Of a stretch of 51,290 nucleotides of DNA, positions 26,378 through 34,079 are shown one piece after another. Numbering within the stretch: the first letter of the stretch is position 1; each line of letters opens with the position of its first letter. The stretch comes from Pseudomonadota bacterium (GTDB taxonomy: Bacteria > Pseudomonadota > Alphaproteobacteria > Micropepsales > Micropepsaceae): contig JAFECP010000019.1 of assembly GCA_018242105.1 (NCBI GenBank), positions 79,355 to 130,644 on the forward strand, written 5' to 3'. Made by a program: the position numbers and the translations under genes. The notes under the pieces were generated by a model. That model did no database searches and had not been told where the DNA came from. It saw nothing but the letters and a program-made list of their open reading frames with translations.

Positions 26378-28402
26378 TCAGTCCCGCCTCAGGCTCTTCG
26401 CGATATGAGAGAGAACCTCGGCAAGCATCGGCGGCATGTCTGCTTTCAGATCGCTGGTCTTGACCTGCGTCAGGGCGGCCAAGTGAGTCGCTGGCTTGCT
26501 CTGCGTCAGGAAATGATAGCGATACGCCGGAAAGAGCGGCGCGTACTCCTTGTAAGGCCCTGTATAAATGGTCGTTCCAGGACCCGATGTGCCAAGTACG
26601 GCCTCAGCAGCCTTTTCGGGTGTCATCTTCGGACCGCCGCCCTTTGGAATGACAGCCTTATAAAACCCCGGAAACGCCGCGAGCATCGCCAGATCGAGAT
26701 CGAGCGGTTCCGAAAAGAAGACACCATACTTTTTCAGATCCTTGATCCAAGCGCCGAGATTCTCGCGATCTTCCTCGGTCTGCCATTCATGCATTCCAGC
26801 GAAGTCTTCATCTGAGAGAACGCCGCCGTCGATTTTCAGCAGCTCGTCCTTGGGGCCGCCAATCGCGATTAGGTTTTCGATCGCGGTCTTGATGCGCCCA
26901 AAGCCGCCTCCAGCCCGGCCAAGGTCTAGATCGAGCAAGGTCGCGTAGGGGATATCGAGCTGCGACAGCAGCCGCCAGAAATGATGAACATGGCGACCGC
27001 CGAGTGGAACGATGGCGACGAACGCGGGATCGATCAGCAAATCGAGCGCCTCTGCGAGCCGCGGCAGCACCACGCGCTCGGAATCACCTTCCACCAGCAA
27101 CACGAAGCGCGCGAAATAGAGCTCGGGAAATGCCAGCATCGCCCCGCGAACAAACTTGCCTTCCTCGCTGGTGCTGGTCGGCAGCTTAATCTTCCTGACC
27201 GAGGAAACGCGGGTCTTTGGATCGCACCGGCAATAGCGAACCTCAATCGGCTTGACGCGGCTGAGCACCGCCGGCGAATGGCTGGTGACGAGCGCCTGCG
27301 CACTGCCCTCTTCGGTGAGCGAACGGACCTGGCGCACGATGCGCGCGAGGAAGTAGGGCGACAGATGATTTTCCGGCTCCTCGAGCGCGAAGATCGACAG
27401 TGCCGGAATGCGCAGTTGATCCTTGTGAAACCCGGCGACTTTGCCTTTTGCGACCTGCCGCTCCATGTCGAACACAGCGGCGACAAGGGCGAAGTAGAAT
27501 AGCGACTGCTGGCCGTCGCTGAGCGCGTCGAGCCCGCGCTCATAACCGTCCGGGCCTTGCTCGAAGATGACCGCGATCTTGCTGACCGCCTCTTCGAAGC
27601 GGCGGCTCACTAGGCTCAGGCGCGGCTTCGTGTCGACCTTCTCGTCGTGCAGCGTCGCCCAGCGTTTTTGTAGCGCCTTACCGATCGCCGTGATCGCGGC
27701 TTCACCCTCGAAGGCATCCGCCAAACTCTTAGTCGCCTCCTCGACGCTTTCGCGCGCAACATCTGACCACTCGATTGCGCGAAGCAGCCGCGCGGCCAGA
27801 GCGCCGGCCGTCGCGCGAACTTGCGCGCCAGCATCGCGATTGGCTGGGGTGTAGTAGAGCTGGATCAGCGCGCGATCGGCGGCCGCGACGGCATGCTTCT
27901 TATCATCCTTAGGATCGTCGTCGAGGGTGTCGACCCAGTACAGTTCCTGCGATACCTCGCCTTCGACCGTCCCATCGTCTTCCCATCGCGCCTCGAGCCG
28001 CAGCCGGCAAACAGGCGCCTTGTCCTTGCGTGTGATCAGCATGTGCCGGAACGATGGCGCGACGGTTTCCGGTGTCGCGGTGCCGTCCGCCAATTCCGGC
28101 AGCACGACCAGGACATCGATCACAAGATCCTTGGGCTCCAGATCGTCGGGATCGGCGTCGACAGCGAGGTGAAAATCGGATCGATCGATTGTGCGCTGCG
28201 CGCGACTGACCCCGAACAGCTTGACGAGCGCCTGGAGAAGTGCGGTCTTGCCGGCCGCGTTCGGGCCGACCACCGCGGTAATCTCGGCGCCGAGGGACAC
28301 GGTGATCGGATCTGGGCCGAAGCAGCGGAAGCCGGATAGAGTGACGCTTTCAAGACGCAAGGGAATAACCTTCGAGCATGGAGGAAGCAGTTGAAAAGCC
28401 AT
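26378..28402 (-). CDS. OLD-family ATPase/TOPRIM nuclease (GajA-like)
   Basis: A 674-residue protein with an ABC-type ATPase half: VGPNAAGKTALL (~46-57), signature LSDGQQSLFYF, Walker B IFALEEPENHLSP (~339), H-loop VTSHSPAV. A C-terminal TOPRIM nuclease half has the acidic residues in LLVEGDSERVV (~434) and LLDLDLGRAGG (~489). Paired with the UvrD gene 2 bp downstream, this is the Gabija gene set, in which GajA nicks DNA when nucleotides fall during infection. It is larger than typical GajA (~580). Class 2 OLD-helicase pairs outside Gabija are the alternative. Divergent from the GHKL gene across 109 bp. Confidence 0.88.
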   Translation of the reverse strand: MAFQLLPPCSKVIPLRLESVTLSGFRCFGPDPITVSLGAEITAVVGPNAAGKTALLQALVKLFGVSRAQRTIDRSDFHLAVDADPDDLEPKDLVIDVLVVLPELADGTATPETVAPSFRHMLITRKDKAPVCRLRLEARWEDDGTVEGEVSQELYWVDTLDDDPKDDKKHAVAAADRALIQLYYTPANRDAGAQVRATAGALAARLLRAIEWSDVARESVEEATKSLADAFEGEAAITAIGKALQKRWATLHDEKVDTKPRLSLVSRRFEEAVSKIAVIFEQGPDGYERGLDALSDGQQSLFYFALVAAVFDMERQVAKGKVAGFHKDQLRIPALSIFALEEPENHLSPYFLARIVRQVRSLTEEGSAQALVTSHSPAVLSRVKPIEVRYCRCDPKTRVSSVRKIKLPTSTSEEGKFVRGAMLAFPELYFARFVLLVEGDSERVVLPRLAEALDLLIDPAFVAIVPLGGRHVHHFWRLLSQLDIPYATLLDLDLGRAGGGFGRIKTAIENLIAIGGPKDELLKIDGGVLSDEDFAGMHEWQTEEDRENLGAWIKDLKKYGVFFSEPLDLDLAMLAAFPGFYKAVIPKGGGPKMTPEKAAEAVLGTSGPGTTIYTGPYKEYAPLFPAYRYHFLTQSKPATHLAALTQVKTSDLKADMPPMLAEVLSHIAKSLRRD

Positions 28403-28511
28403 AGGCTTTCGGAGTTGCGCGTCCGAAAGCCCGACGAAAACCTCGGGATTCGTTGATAGAATAAGGGCTCGAATCTAAAGGCCGGTTGGATCGGGGAAGA
28501 CGGGGGCATCC

Positions 28512-29351
28512 TTGAGCGAGGGGGAGCAACGCCGCATCGATGCGACTTTTGAGGCGGCCGACGATCTGCTGTGGCAAGCCGTGGCCGGCCGCCTGCCGCA
28601 GTTGCCGCCGTTGACGCTCGCTCGATCCGGCCTTATTGGCCCTCTGATCGAGCTTGCCATCGCTCGCCTGGCGACGCCCGACGCTTATCGCGGCGTGACG
28701 ATAGAGCCGCCGATCTTCCATCAGGTCGAACACGCGCTGTGCGACGGCGCGGTCAGCGGCGCTGGCGCGCATGATCGGGCTGGCGTCTTTCCGCTCAGCC
28801 GTTTCGATTTGTCTGCCGGCGCCGACAACACCCTCTGGGACCAATGGGTCAAACATGCCGAGAACGCTGGCGTTACCGCAGGCCTGCCAAGGAGTTTGGT
28901 GACCGGCCTCATGGGCGCGATCGGTGAACTGCAGGACAATGTGTTCGAGCACAGCGGCCGCCCGGCCAGCGGACTGCTCGCTTACGGCGCCGGTAATGGT
29001 GCGTTCGAGCTCGTCGTCGCCGACGCTGGACGCGGCGTGCTCGCCAGCCTGCGCGAGAACCCTGAGTTCGCGCATCTCTCCGATTCGGGAGCGGCGCTGC
29101 GCGTGGCCGCCTCCGACGGCGCGTCGCGTTACGCGCGCAGCACGGGCCATGGCTACGGCATCGGTCAGTTGTTTCGCGCGCTCGCTCACCATGCTGCCGA
29201 GCTACGATTTCGCAGTGGCGACCACGCGCTGCGGCTGTGCGGCGACGCCCCCAGCCTCACCGGGCAGGTCGAGCTCGCGCAGAAAGCGTGGCTCGATGGA
29301 CTCGTCGTTAGCGTGCGCTGCGCGCCGGGGCCGCCCCGGCAGGGATCGTGA
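28512..29351 (+). CDS. GHKL-type ATPase domain protein, unknown
   Basis: A 279-residue soluble protein with a Bergerat ATP-binding fold: N box IGELQDNVFEHSG (Glu139, Asn143, His147), G1 VADAGRGVLASL (Asp171-Gly175), G2 TGHGYGIGQLF (Gly212-Gly218). There is no phospho-acceptor His domain or membrane segment, so it is not a classic sensor kinase. It looks like the anti-sigma/SpoIIAB kind or a stand-alone GHKL switch ATPase. The N-terminal ~130 residues match nothing I know. A STAS-domain gene lies 1.5 kb away on the opposite strand, the natural partner type. Its 3' end overlaps the facing gene by 150 bp. Confidence 0.8.
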   Translation: MSEGEQRRIDATFEAADDLLWQAVAGRLPQLPPLTLARSGLIGPLIELAIARLATPDAYRGVTIEPPIFHQVEHALCDGAVSGAGAHDRAGVFPLSRFDLSAGADNTLWDQWVKHAENAGVTAGLPRSLVTGLMGAIGELQDNVFEHSGRPASGLLAYGAGNGAFELVVADAGRGVLASLRENPEFAHLSDSGAALRVAASDGASRYARSTGHGYGIGQLFRALAHHAAELRFRSGDHALRLCGDAPSLTGQVELAQKAWLDGLVVSVRCAPGPPRQGS

Positions 29352-30473
29352 AGCGAACGCCGTATGGCGTGGCGCCTCGTAAGCGGCGCGCACCAGGCTC
29401 ACATTGTGCGCGAACAAGTCGTCGATCGGCGCGCCGACCGGCGTCGCGAACTTTGCCCACTTCAGCCGCCCCGCTTCAGTCAGATAGGCCCTTCGCCGCC
29501 GAATGGTGCGGGCGAACGCCTCGGTCTCGATCAGGTTTACCTGTACGAAGTGCTGCCGCAGAACGTCGAGCTTGCGCCCGCCGCCACGAACAACGATTGA
29601 CAGGGGGCGCCCGACGCGCCGGGCGAGCGCGCAGAGCTGCGCGACATGCCAGTCGATCCGTTCGCCCTGGCCACAGCCGGTCGCGAACTCGAACGCCACG
29701 ACCTCGATCTCCGGCCGGCCGGCGATCAAATCGCCCCAACGCGAATAATCGTGCTCGGTCCGCCCGTTCAGATGCAACGCCGCCGGCAGCCCGGCCGCCG
29801 CCATCTCGGTCCACGCCAACAAAATCCGCTTCATCGCATGGAGGTTGTCGGTGCGCGGCACGTCGGTCAGCACGCTGTAGTTCGGCGTGGTGACGAGAGT
29901 GACGCCAAGGTGCTTCAACGCCGCCAGGATCGATCCGCGGTCCGTCAACTCCCACCAGCGCTCGATCGGCCCGTCCTTGCCGACGCCGCTGACCACGATC
30001 CGCGCGCCGTCGGGAATGAGAAACCGCGCGGCGAGCTCCGCGCGAGAGCCGACATGGACCTTGCCGGTCGCCATGTTGACCAACTCATAGAGCGAGATCG
30101 CGACGACAGGCTCGTCGAGGATCGCGGCGCGGCCATAACGGTGATCGACAAACGGCACGACGAGCGGCATCTTCGGCACGCCGTTGGCGTGCGTCCGCGG
30201 CGCATTGTCGAAGCCGAGCCCTTTGACCTCGCGCATGCGCGCGACGAAAAGGCTGGGGTTGAACCGACACACCATGTCGCACTTCGCCTTATCGGCGCAG
30301 GTGCAAAGATCGTGGCAGTCGAGGATGCCGGCATCGGTATGGACGCCGCCGCAGCGATCGCGCTCGAGGCAGGTCGGACAGCCCAGCGATGGCGCATGAT
30401 GCGCCGCGTCGTCCCACAGCCGCTGCGGCTGCCGGAACTGACGCGAGGGTTCGTGGGCGGGCCGGCGATTCAT
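29202..30473 (-). CDS. Cysteine-rich DUF4417-like protein, unknown
   Basis: A 423-residue protein. Between residues 32 and 69 are eight cysteines (C32-x2-C35-x5-C41-x11-C53-x3-C57-x-C59-x5-C65-x3-C69), which could hold two iron-sulphur clusters or several zinc ions. The rest has alternating strands and helices (ILAALKHLGVTLVTTPNYSV, AMKRILLAWTEMAAAGLP, IEVVAFEFATGCGQGERIDW) resembling the DUF4417 family; treat that name as tentative. It is the last gene of a coupled three-gene set (ATGA overlap with the 116-residue gene). The last ~50 residues overlap the GHKL gene in antisense, so the true C-terminus could be shorter only if a stop is missed; none is visible. Confidence 0.65.
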   Translation of the reverse strand: MNRRPAHEPSRQFRQPQRLWDDAAHHAPSLGCPTCLERDRCGGVHTDAGILDCHDLCTCADKAKCDMVCRFNPSLFVARMREVKGLGFDNAPRTHANGVPKMPLVVPFVDHRYGRAAILDEPVVAISLYELVNMATGKVHVGSRAELAARFLIPDGARIVVSGVGKDGPIERWWELTDRGSILAALKHLGVTLVTTPNYSVLTDVPRTDNLHAMKRILLAWTEMAAAGLPAALHLNGRTEHDYSRWGDLIAGRPEIEVVAFEFATGCGQGERIDWHVAQLCALARRVGRPLSIVVRGGGRKLDVLRQHFVQVNLIETEAFARTIRRRRAYLTEAGRLKWAKFATPVGAPIDDLFAHNVSLVRAAYEAPRHTAFASRSLPGRPRRAAHANDESIEPRFLRELDLPGEAGGVAAQPQRVVATAKS

Positions 30474-30820
30474 TTAACGGCGATCTCTGCGGTGTCGCCG
30501 AACAACCCGACGCGTTGAAGCTCGCCCTCGGCATAGCCGCCGCTGTCGTGGACGGCCGCCGTCATCTCCGCTGTCGGATTTTCAATGCGCCCCACCGACC
30601 GCAAGCCGTCGCTGACGACGAGCCCGTCGCCGGCGCTTTGGACGATCAACTTGTCGCCGGCCTTGACGCGAGCGGCGGGGTCGAGCTTCGCCGTCACCAC
30701 CCGCGACGCCTCCGACATCGTCAGATCGAGAAGAGTCGGCGTCTTCAGGCGATCGAGACCGCCATCCCACCGCTTGCGCCACGGCTTGCCCGTCTGGGCC
30801 CGGATATAGTCGAGGCCCAT
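30470..30820 (-). CDS. Small protein, faintly HIRAN-like
   Basis: A 116-residue protein. I start it at ATG 30820, which overlaps the stop of the STAS gene (TGATG); a longer frame to 30919 runs into that gene. The C-terminal ~75 residues (VKAGDKLIVQSAGDGLVV, LRSVGRIENPTAEM, SGGYAEGELQRVG) have the strand and glycine pattern of a small beta-barrel and faintly recall HIRAN domains, which bind DNA ends. That likeness is weak. Context suggests it works with the STAS and cysteine-rich proteins. Confidence 0.6.
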   Translation of the reverse strand: MGLDYIRAQTGKPWRKRWDGGLDRLKTPTLLDLTMSEASRVVTAKLDPAARVKAGDKLIVQSAGDGLVVSDGLRSVGRIENPTAEMTAAVHDSGGYAEGELQRVGLFGDTAEIAVK

Positions 30821-31431
30821 CAAGCAATCTCCAGAAGCGGGCTGAAGGATTTGGACTTGCCCTGCCGCCGCTCGATCAGCAGGCCCTTGTTCGCGAGCGC
30901 GGAGAGCCGGTTGTTCCACGCCGTCGGGCCGATTGGTTGGTCGGCGAAGCGCGCGGCGAGCTCGGGCGCGGAGATCGCGCCGACCTCGCGGACGGCATCG
31001 AAGGTGGCGCGCTGCGCTGGATCGAGATCGCCGAACAAGCGAGCGGCGATGACCTTACCCTGCGCATCGAGATCGCAGGTCAGGACGACATCACCGCGCG
31101 CACGGACGAAAAAGTCCAACTCCTCCGCGACGGCGGCGGGCAGGTTGGCAGCGACCGGGTAGATGTTCGGCAGCGCCTGTCGGGCGTAGTCGCGGAAGCC
31201 GATCACCGATTCGCGCAGGAACGACGCCGTGGCAACCTCGACGCCTTCGAAATCCAGAAATGCCAAGGTCGGGGTGCCGGCCGAGGGCGTTGCCGCGATC
31301 AAGGCGCTCAACAGCCGACGTCCCGGGATGGCGCCTGAGAGAACCTTTTGACCGTCCATCAGATCGAGCAGTCGATGGCGCAATTCACAATCCTCACGTT
31401 TATTAAGTGAGGATAGTGAACGAGTCGCCAA
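30820..31431 (-). CDS. STAS-like (DUF4325) plus winged-helix protein
   Basis: A 203-residue protein. Residues ~54-80 (LAFLDFEGVEVATASFLRE) are the core of the STAS-like DUF4325 fold, related to anti-anti-sigma factors. Residues ~135-203 (RATFDAVREVGAISAPELAA, WNNRLSALANKGLLIERRQG) look like a winged helix, so it may bind DNA. It is first of a coupled three-gene set on the minus strand. STAS proteins pair with GHKL ATPases in partner-switching, and a GHKL gene faces this set. Its promoter must lie in the 140 bp shared with the divergent abiEi gene. Confidence 0.75.
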   Translation of the reverse strand: MATRSLSSLNKREDCELRHRLLDLMDGQKVLSGAIPGRRLLSALIAATPSAGTPTLAFLDFEGVEVATASFLRESVIGFRDYARQALPNIYPVAANLPAAVAEELDFFVRARGDVVLTCDLDAQGKVIAARLFGDLDPAQRATFDAVREVGAISAPELAARFADQPIGPTAWNNRLSALANKGLLIERRQGKSKSFSPLLEIA

Positions 31432-31507
31432 GCGTCAAGAGCTCTCTGAAATGCGCCCGGCTTTTCCCCCTGTTTGCGGAAACTCTCCGATACGCATCTC
31501 TTTAGGC

Positions 31508-31573
31508 GTCCGAAGTATGCTGCATATTTCGGACGGGCTTGCCCATGTCCGAAGAATGTCGCATATTTCGGAC
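31508..31573. promoter_or_regulatory. Twin palindromic operators at abiEi (element B)
   Basis: Two 27-bp near-identical copies (31508-31534 and 31547-31573), 39 bp apart, each with arms GTCCGAA and TTCGGAC around ATGYYGCATAT-type centres. The second copy ends directly at the ATG at 31574. AbiEi antitoxins are known to bind inverted repeats in their own promoter, so these are very probably its autoregulatory sites. They leave no room for a normal ribosome site, so leaderless translation or an in-frame start within the repeats is possible. Confidence 0.75.
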
Positions 31574-32236
31574 ATGACCACGGCCGCCCAGACCGTCGAT
31601 CTTCGCGGACAAATCCTTCAACGCATCGCTGAGGATACGGCTGCCGTATGGACGCCGGCAGACTTCGCCGATCTTGCCGGTCGCGCGGCGATCGACAAGG
31701 CGCTACAGCGTCTGGCGACCAGCGGCGACCTTCGCCGCATCGACCGGGGGCTCTACGACAAGCCCGGATCGAACAAACTGACCGGCAAGCCGACCGTCCC
31801 GAACTACCAGGCCGTGATCCAAGCCGTGGCCCGTCGCGACAACGTCCGCTTTGTCGTCGACGGCATGACCGCCGCTAACGACCTTGGTCTGACCACAGCC
31901 GTGCCCGCGAAGATCGAAGTGCTCGTCGATTCCCGGCTAAAGTCCATCAAGCTCGGCAATCAGGAAATCCGCTTCAAGCCCGCGGCCGTCAGCCGCCTGA
32001 CCTGGGCCGGGCGTCCGGGCATGCGCGTCGTCCAAGCCCTCTACTGGCTGCAAGATATGATGCCGCGAGACGGCGAGCGCGAGCGCATCGCCTCGATCCT
32101 GCGCCGCGTCTTCGCCGACCCAAAACACGGCCAAGCCATTCAGGACGATCTCCGCAAAGGAATTGGTGCGTTGCCGATCTGGATGCAGAATTTCCTACGG
32201 CCCTTGCTGTTCGACAGCGAGCCGACCCCCTCGTGA
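31574..32236 (+). CDS. abiEi: AbiEi-type antitoxin, element B
   Basis: About 220 residues from ATG 31574 (MTTAAQTVDLRGQILQRIAE). An N-terminal winged helix (VWTPADFADLAGRAAIDKAL, then RIDRGLYDKP) is followed by the DUF6088/AbiEi C-terminal region (VVDGMTAANDLGLTTAVPAK, QEIRFKPAAVSRLTW). AbiEi binds its own operators and counters the AbiEii nucleotidyltransferase toxin (type IV toxin-antitoxin). The open frame extends upstream through both operator palindromes (MLHISD and MSHISD repeats); I regard that as fortuitous. The stop overlaps the GTG of the toxin by 4 bp. Confidence 0.85.
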   Translation: MTTAAQTVDLRGQILQRIAEDTAAVWTPADFADLAGRAAIDKALQRLATSGDLRRIDRGLYDKPGSNKLTGKPTVPNYQAVIQAVARRDNVRFVVDGMTAANDLGLTTAVPAKIEVLVDSRLKSIKLGNQEIRFKPAAVSRLTWAGRPGMRVVQALYWLQDMMPRDGERERIASILRRVFADPKHGQAIQDDLRKGIGALPIWMQNFLRPLLFDSEPTPS

Positions 32237-33273
32237 GCACGCGCGACTATATTGCGCTAATCGGCGCCTCGCCGCGCGATCGTCTCGACGCATTCCTGGC
32301 GACCGCCAATCGGCTCGGTGCCCCGGTCGGCAATATCGAGAAAGACTTCTGGGTTTGCTGGACGCTCGACGCGCTCTACCATCAACTGCCCCACGGCCAA
32401 CCTCGCCTTCTCTTCAAGGGCGGCACCTCGCTCTCCAAAGCCTATGGCCTGATCGATCGTTTCTCCGAAGACATCGACGTCACCGTCTTTCGCGACGATC
32501 TCGAGCAAGCGGCATCGGTTGAGGAGCTGGAAGCGCTATCGAACAAGAAGCGTCGCGCCAAGCTCGACGCCATTCGCAACGCCTGCCGGGCCTACATCAC
32601 GGGACCCCTGCGCGCAGCGCTGACCGAAATCGCCGCCGAGGCAACATCGGGCGCCGGGCGGGTCGAGGTCGACGATACCGACCCCGACGGGCAGACCTTG
32701 CTCATCCATTATCCCGAAGTCGAGCCGCGCGATGGCGCTTATGTCCGGCCGGTCGTGCGCATCGAGTCCGGAGCCAAATCGGCGCTCGATCCGAATGCGG
32801 CGGCCATCATCCGCCCCTACGTCGCCGACGAGATCGAAGGCCTCGACCTGGCAGTCTCCGATGTGACCACCATCGAGGCTGAGCGCACATTTTGGGACAA
32901 GGTCGTCATCGCGCATGGCCTGCGCCGCTGGTTCGATCGCCGCGGCGCGCTCCGTCAAGAAGGCCAAAGGATCTCGCGCCACTATTACGACCTGCACCGC
33001 CTCGCAGCATCCCAACCCGGCCGCCTAGCGCTCGCCAACGACGCCCTTGGCAAAGACTGCGTCAGACACGCGCGGATGTTTTTTGATCGCCCCGATTACG
33101 ACCTCCAATCGGCCCGGCCGGGGACCTACGCCCTAGTCCCGCACGACGCGATGACCCATGCGCTTCGCAACGACTATGAAAATACCAAGGCGATGATCTT
33201 TGGCGAGCCACCAGCATTCGACGATATCCTCGCGTCCATTGCGAAGATCGAGGCGGAATTAAACGGCCAGTGA
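32233..33273 (+). CDS. abiEii: AbiEii nucleotidyltransferase toxin, element B
   Basis: A 346-residue toxin. Motifs of the AbiEii/MenA fold: IEKDFWVCWTLDAL, FKGGTSLSKAYGLI (GGT 63-65) and RFSEDIDVTVF (Asp-Ile-Asp, metal-binding), with the C-terminal conserved AERTFWDKVVIAHGLRRW and DLHRL. Relatives add nucleotides to tRNA 3' ends and stop translation, giving phage abortive infection. It starts with GTG within the antitoxin stop. Full length, no damage. Confidence 0.9.
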   Translation: MSTRDYIALIGASPRDRLDAFLATANRLGAPVGNIEKDFWVCWTLDALYHQLPHGQPRLLFKGGTSLSKAYGLIDRFSEDIDVTVFRDDLEQAASVEELEALSNKKRRAKLDAIRNACRAYITGPLRAALTEIAAEATSGAGRVEVDDTDPDGQTLLIHYPEVEPRDGAYVRPVVRIESGAKSALDPNAAAIIRPYVADEIEGLDLAVSDVTTIEAERTFWDKVVIAHGLRRWFDRRGALRQEGQRISRHYYDLHRLAASQPGRLALANDALGKDCVRHARMFFDRPDYDLQSARPGTYALVPHDAMTHALRNDYENTKAMIFGEPPAFDDILASIAKIEAELNGQ

Positions 33274-33426
33274 TGACAGCGAGCATCACACGAATCGCGG
33301 GGCCGTCGTACGTGAAAGCTCAGTCAGCGGACTTCCAAATAAACGGGCACGTTGTAGTCAGGGCCGCCGCGCCTTCCCCTTCAGCGATCACACGTCGGAG
33401 GCTCCTATCCATCGTGATGATCAACT

Positions 33427-33453
33427 AATCGTGCAACAGGCTGTTGCACGATT
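33427..33453. repeat. Perfect 27-bp palindrome upstream of the HTH_17 gene
   Basis: Arms AATCGTGCAACAG (33427-33439) and CTGTTGCACGATT (33441-33453) around a single G. It sits 20 bp before the GTG of the excisionase-like gene and ~150 bp after abiEii. Not followed by a T run, so an operator is likelier than a terminator. A closely related palindrome lies at 48870-48892 in element C. Confidence 0.8.
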
Positions 33454-33472
33454 GCAGCTACGAGGAGCCCCC

Positions 33473-33724
33473 GTGTCGAGCCCTGCCTACCTAACGATTG
33501 ATGAAGTTGTAGAGCGATATCGTGGCCAAATCAGCCAAGGCACATTCCGCAACTGGCGATCTCTGCGAATCGGACCATCGTTCATCAAGATCGGCAAAGT
33601 GCCCCTCTATCCGATCGAAGAGCTCGATTGCTGGGACCGATCGAACCTGGTCATGTGTCGACGATCACGAACCTTTCCGGTGAACGAGTCAGACATCGCA
33701 AACGCGCCGGCACCTAGCTTTTGA
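33473..33724 (+). CDS. HTH_17 excisionase-like protein of element B
   Basis: 83 residues from GTG 33473, chosen because GAGGAG lies 5-6 bases upstream; the longer frame begins inside the palindrome. The sequence LTIDEVVERYRGQISQGTFR, then WRSLRIGPSFIKIGKVPLYP and IEELDCWDRSNLVMCRRS is the MerR-like winged helix of AlpA/Xis-type proteins. It binds DNA and typically bends it at element ends or controls excision. It lies ~200 bp from the right crossover of element B. Its counterpart in element C (50629-50859) has the same layout and much the same sequence. Confidence 0.85.
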   Translation: MSSPAYLTIDEVVERYRGQISQGTFRNWRSLRIGPSFIKIGKVPLYPIEELDCWDRSNLVMCRRSRTFPVNESDIANAPAPSF

Positions 33725-33741
33725 GCATTTTGCCCGAATGG

Positions 33742-34079
33742 TGTAGAGCTATTAGTGAACCAACGTGCTCTCAGCATCCTCAGCATGAGCAGACGTTGTC
33801 GAGGATGAAGGACACGTTGGATCACAAACTACCGGCCCCAAACCCATACTCCAGCGATTTCGCGCTCTGACAAAAATGCTTTCTAATTCAACGCGATATC
33901 ATCTGATGGAAGATTGGTCCACAACTATCCTTCGCGGCACCCGTCTTCACGCTTAGTCACGGACCTTCATTTCTAGTCAGTGATTCAGTGTGATTTTGAT
34001 GCTTTAGGTCCTCCGCCAGGACATTCGATGGCTTCTCCCGAACCCCGGTCGAGCGACCCGAAGCTGAGATATAAACACC
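33742..34079. repeat. Junction between elements B and C
   Basis: Gene-free stretch of ~340 bp. Core CACAAC at 33923-33928. To the left is the right end of B (GATATCATCTGATGGA then AGATTGGTC), with a degenerate arm-type site ATCACAAACTACC at 33821, 102 bp from the core. To the right is the left end of C: TTCACGCTTAGTCAC (33949-33963) with a partial inverted copy GTGATTCAGTGTGAT (33983-33997), the same 19-bp gap as in B. No gene seen. Confidence 0.8.

Larger units (their letters stand above)
15933..33922. mobile_element. Element B: radC-type island with CBASS, Gabija-like and AbiE cargo
   Basis: Second tandem element, ~18.0 kb, between the CACAA cores at 15933 and 33923. The left end has a 15-bp inverted repeat, TTCACGCTCAATCAC (15959-15973) and GTGATCGAGCGTGAA (15993-16007). 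An HTH_17 protein gene lies near the right end. The rest is defence cargo: CapH/CapP operon, type III CBASS, a broken metalloprotein gene, a Gabija-like pair, a GHKL/STAS group and an AbiE pair. No recombinase gene is present. Confidence 0.8.
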
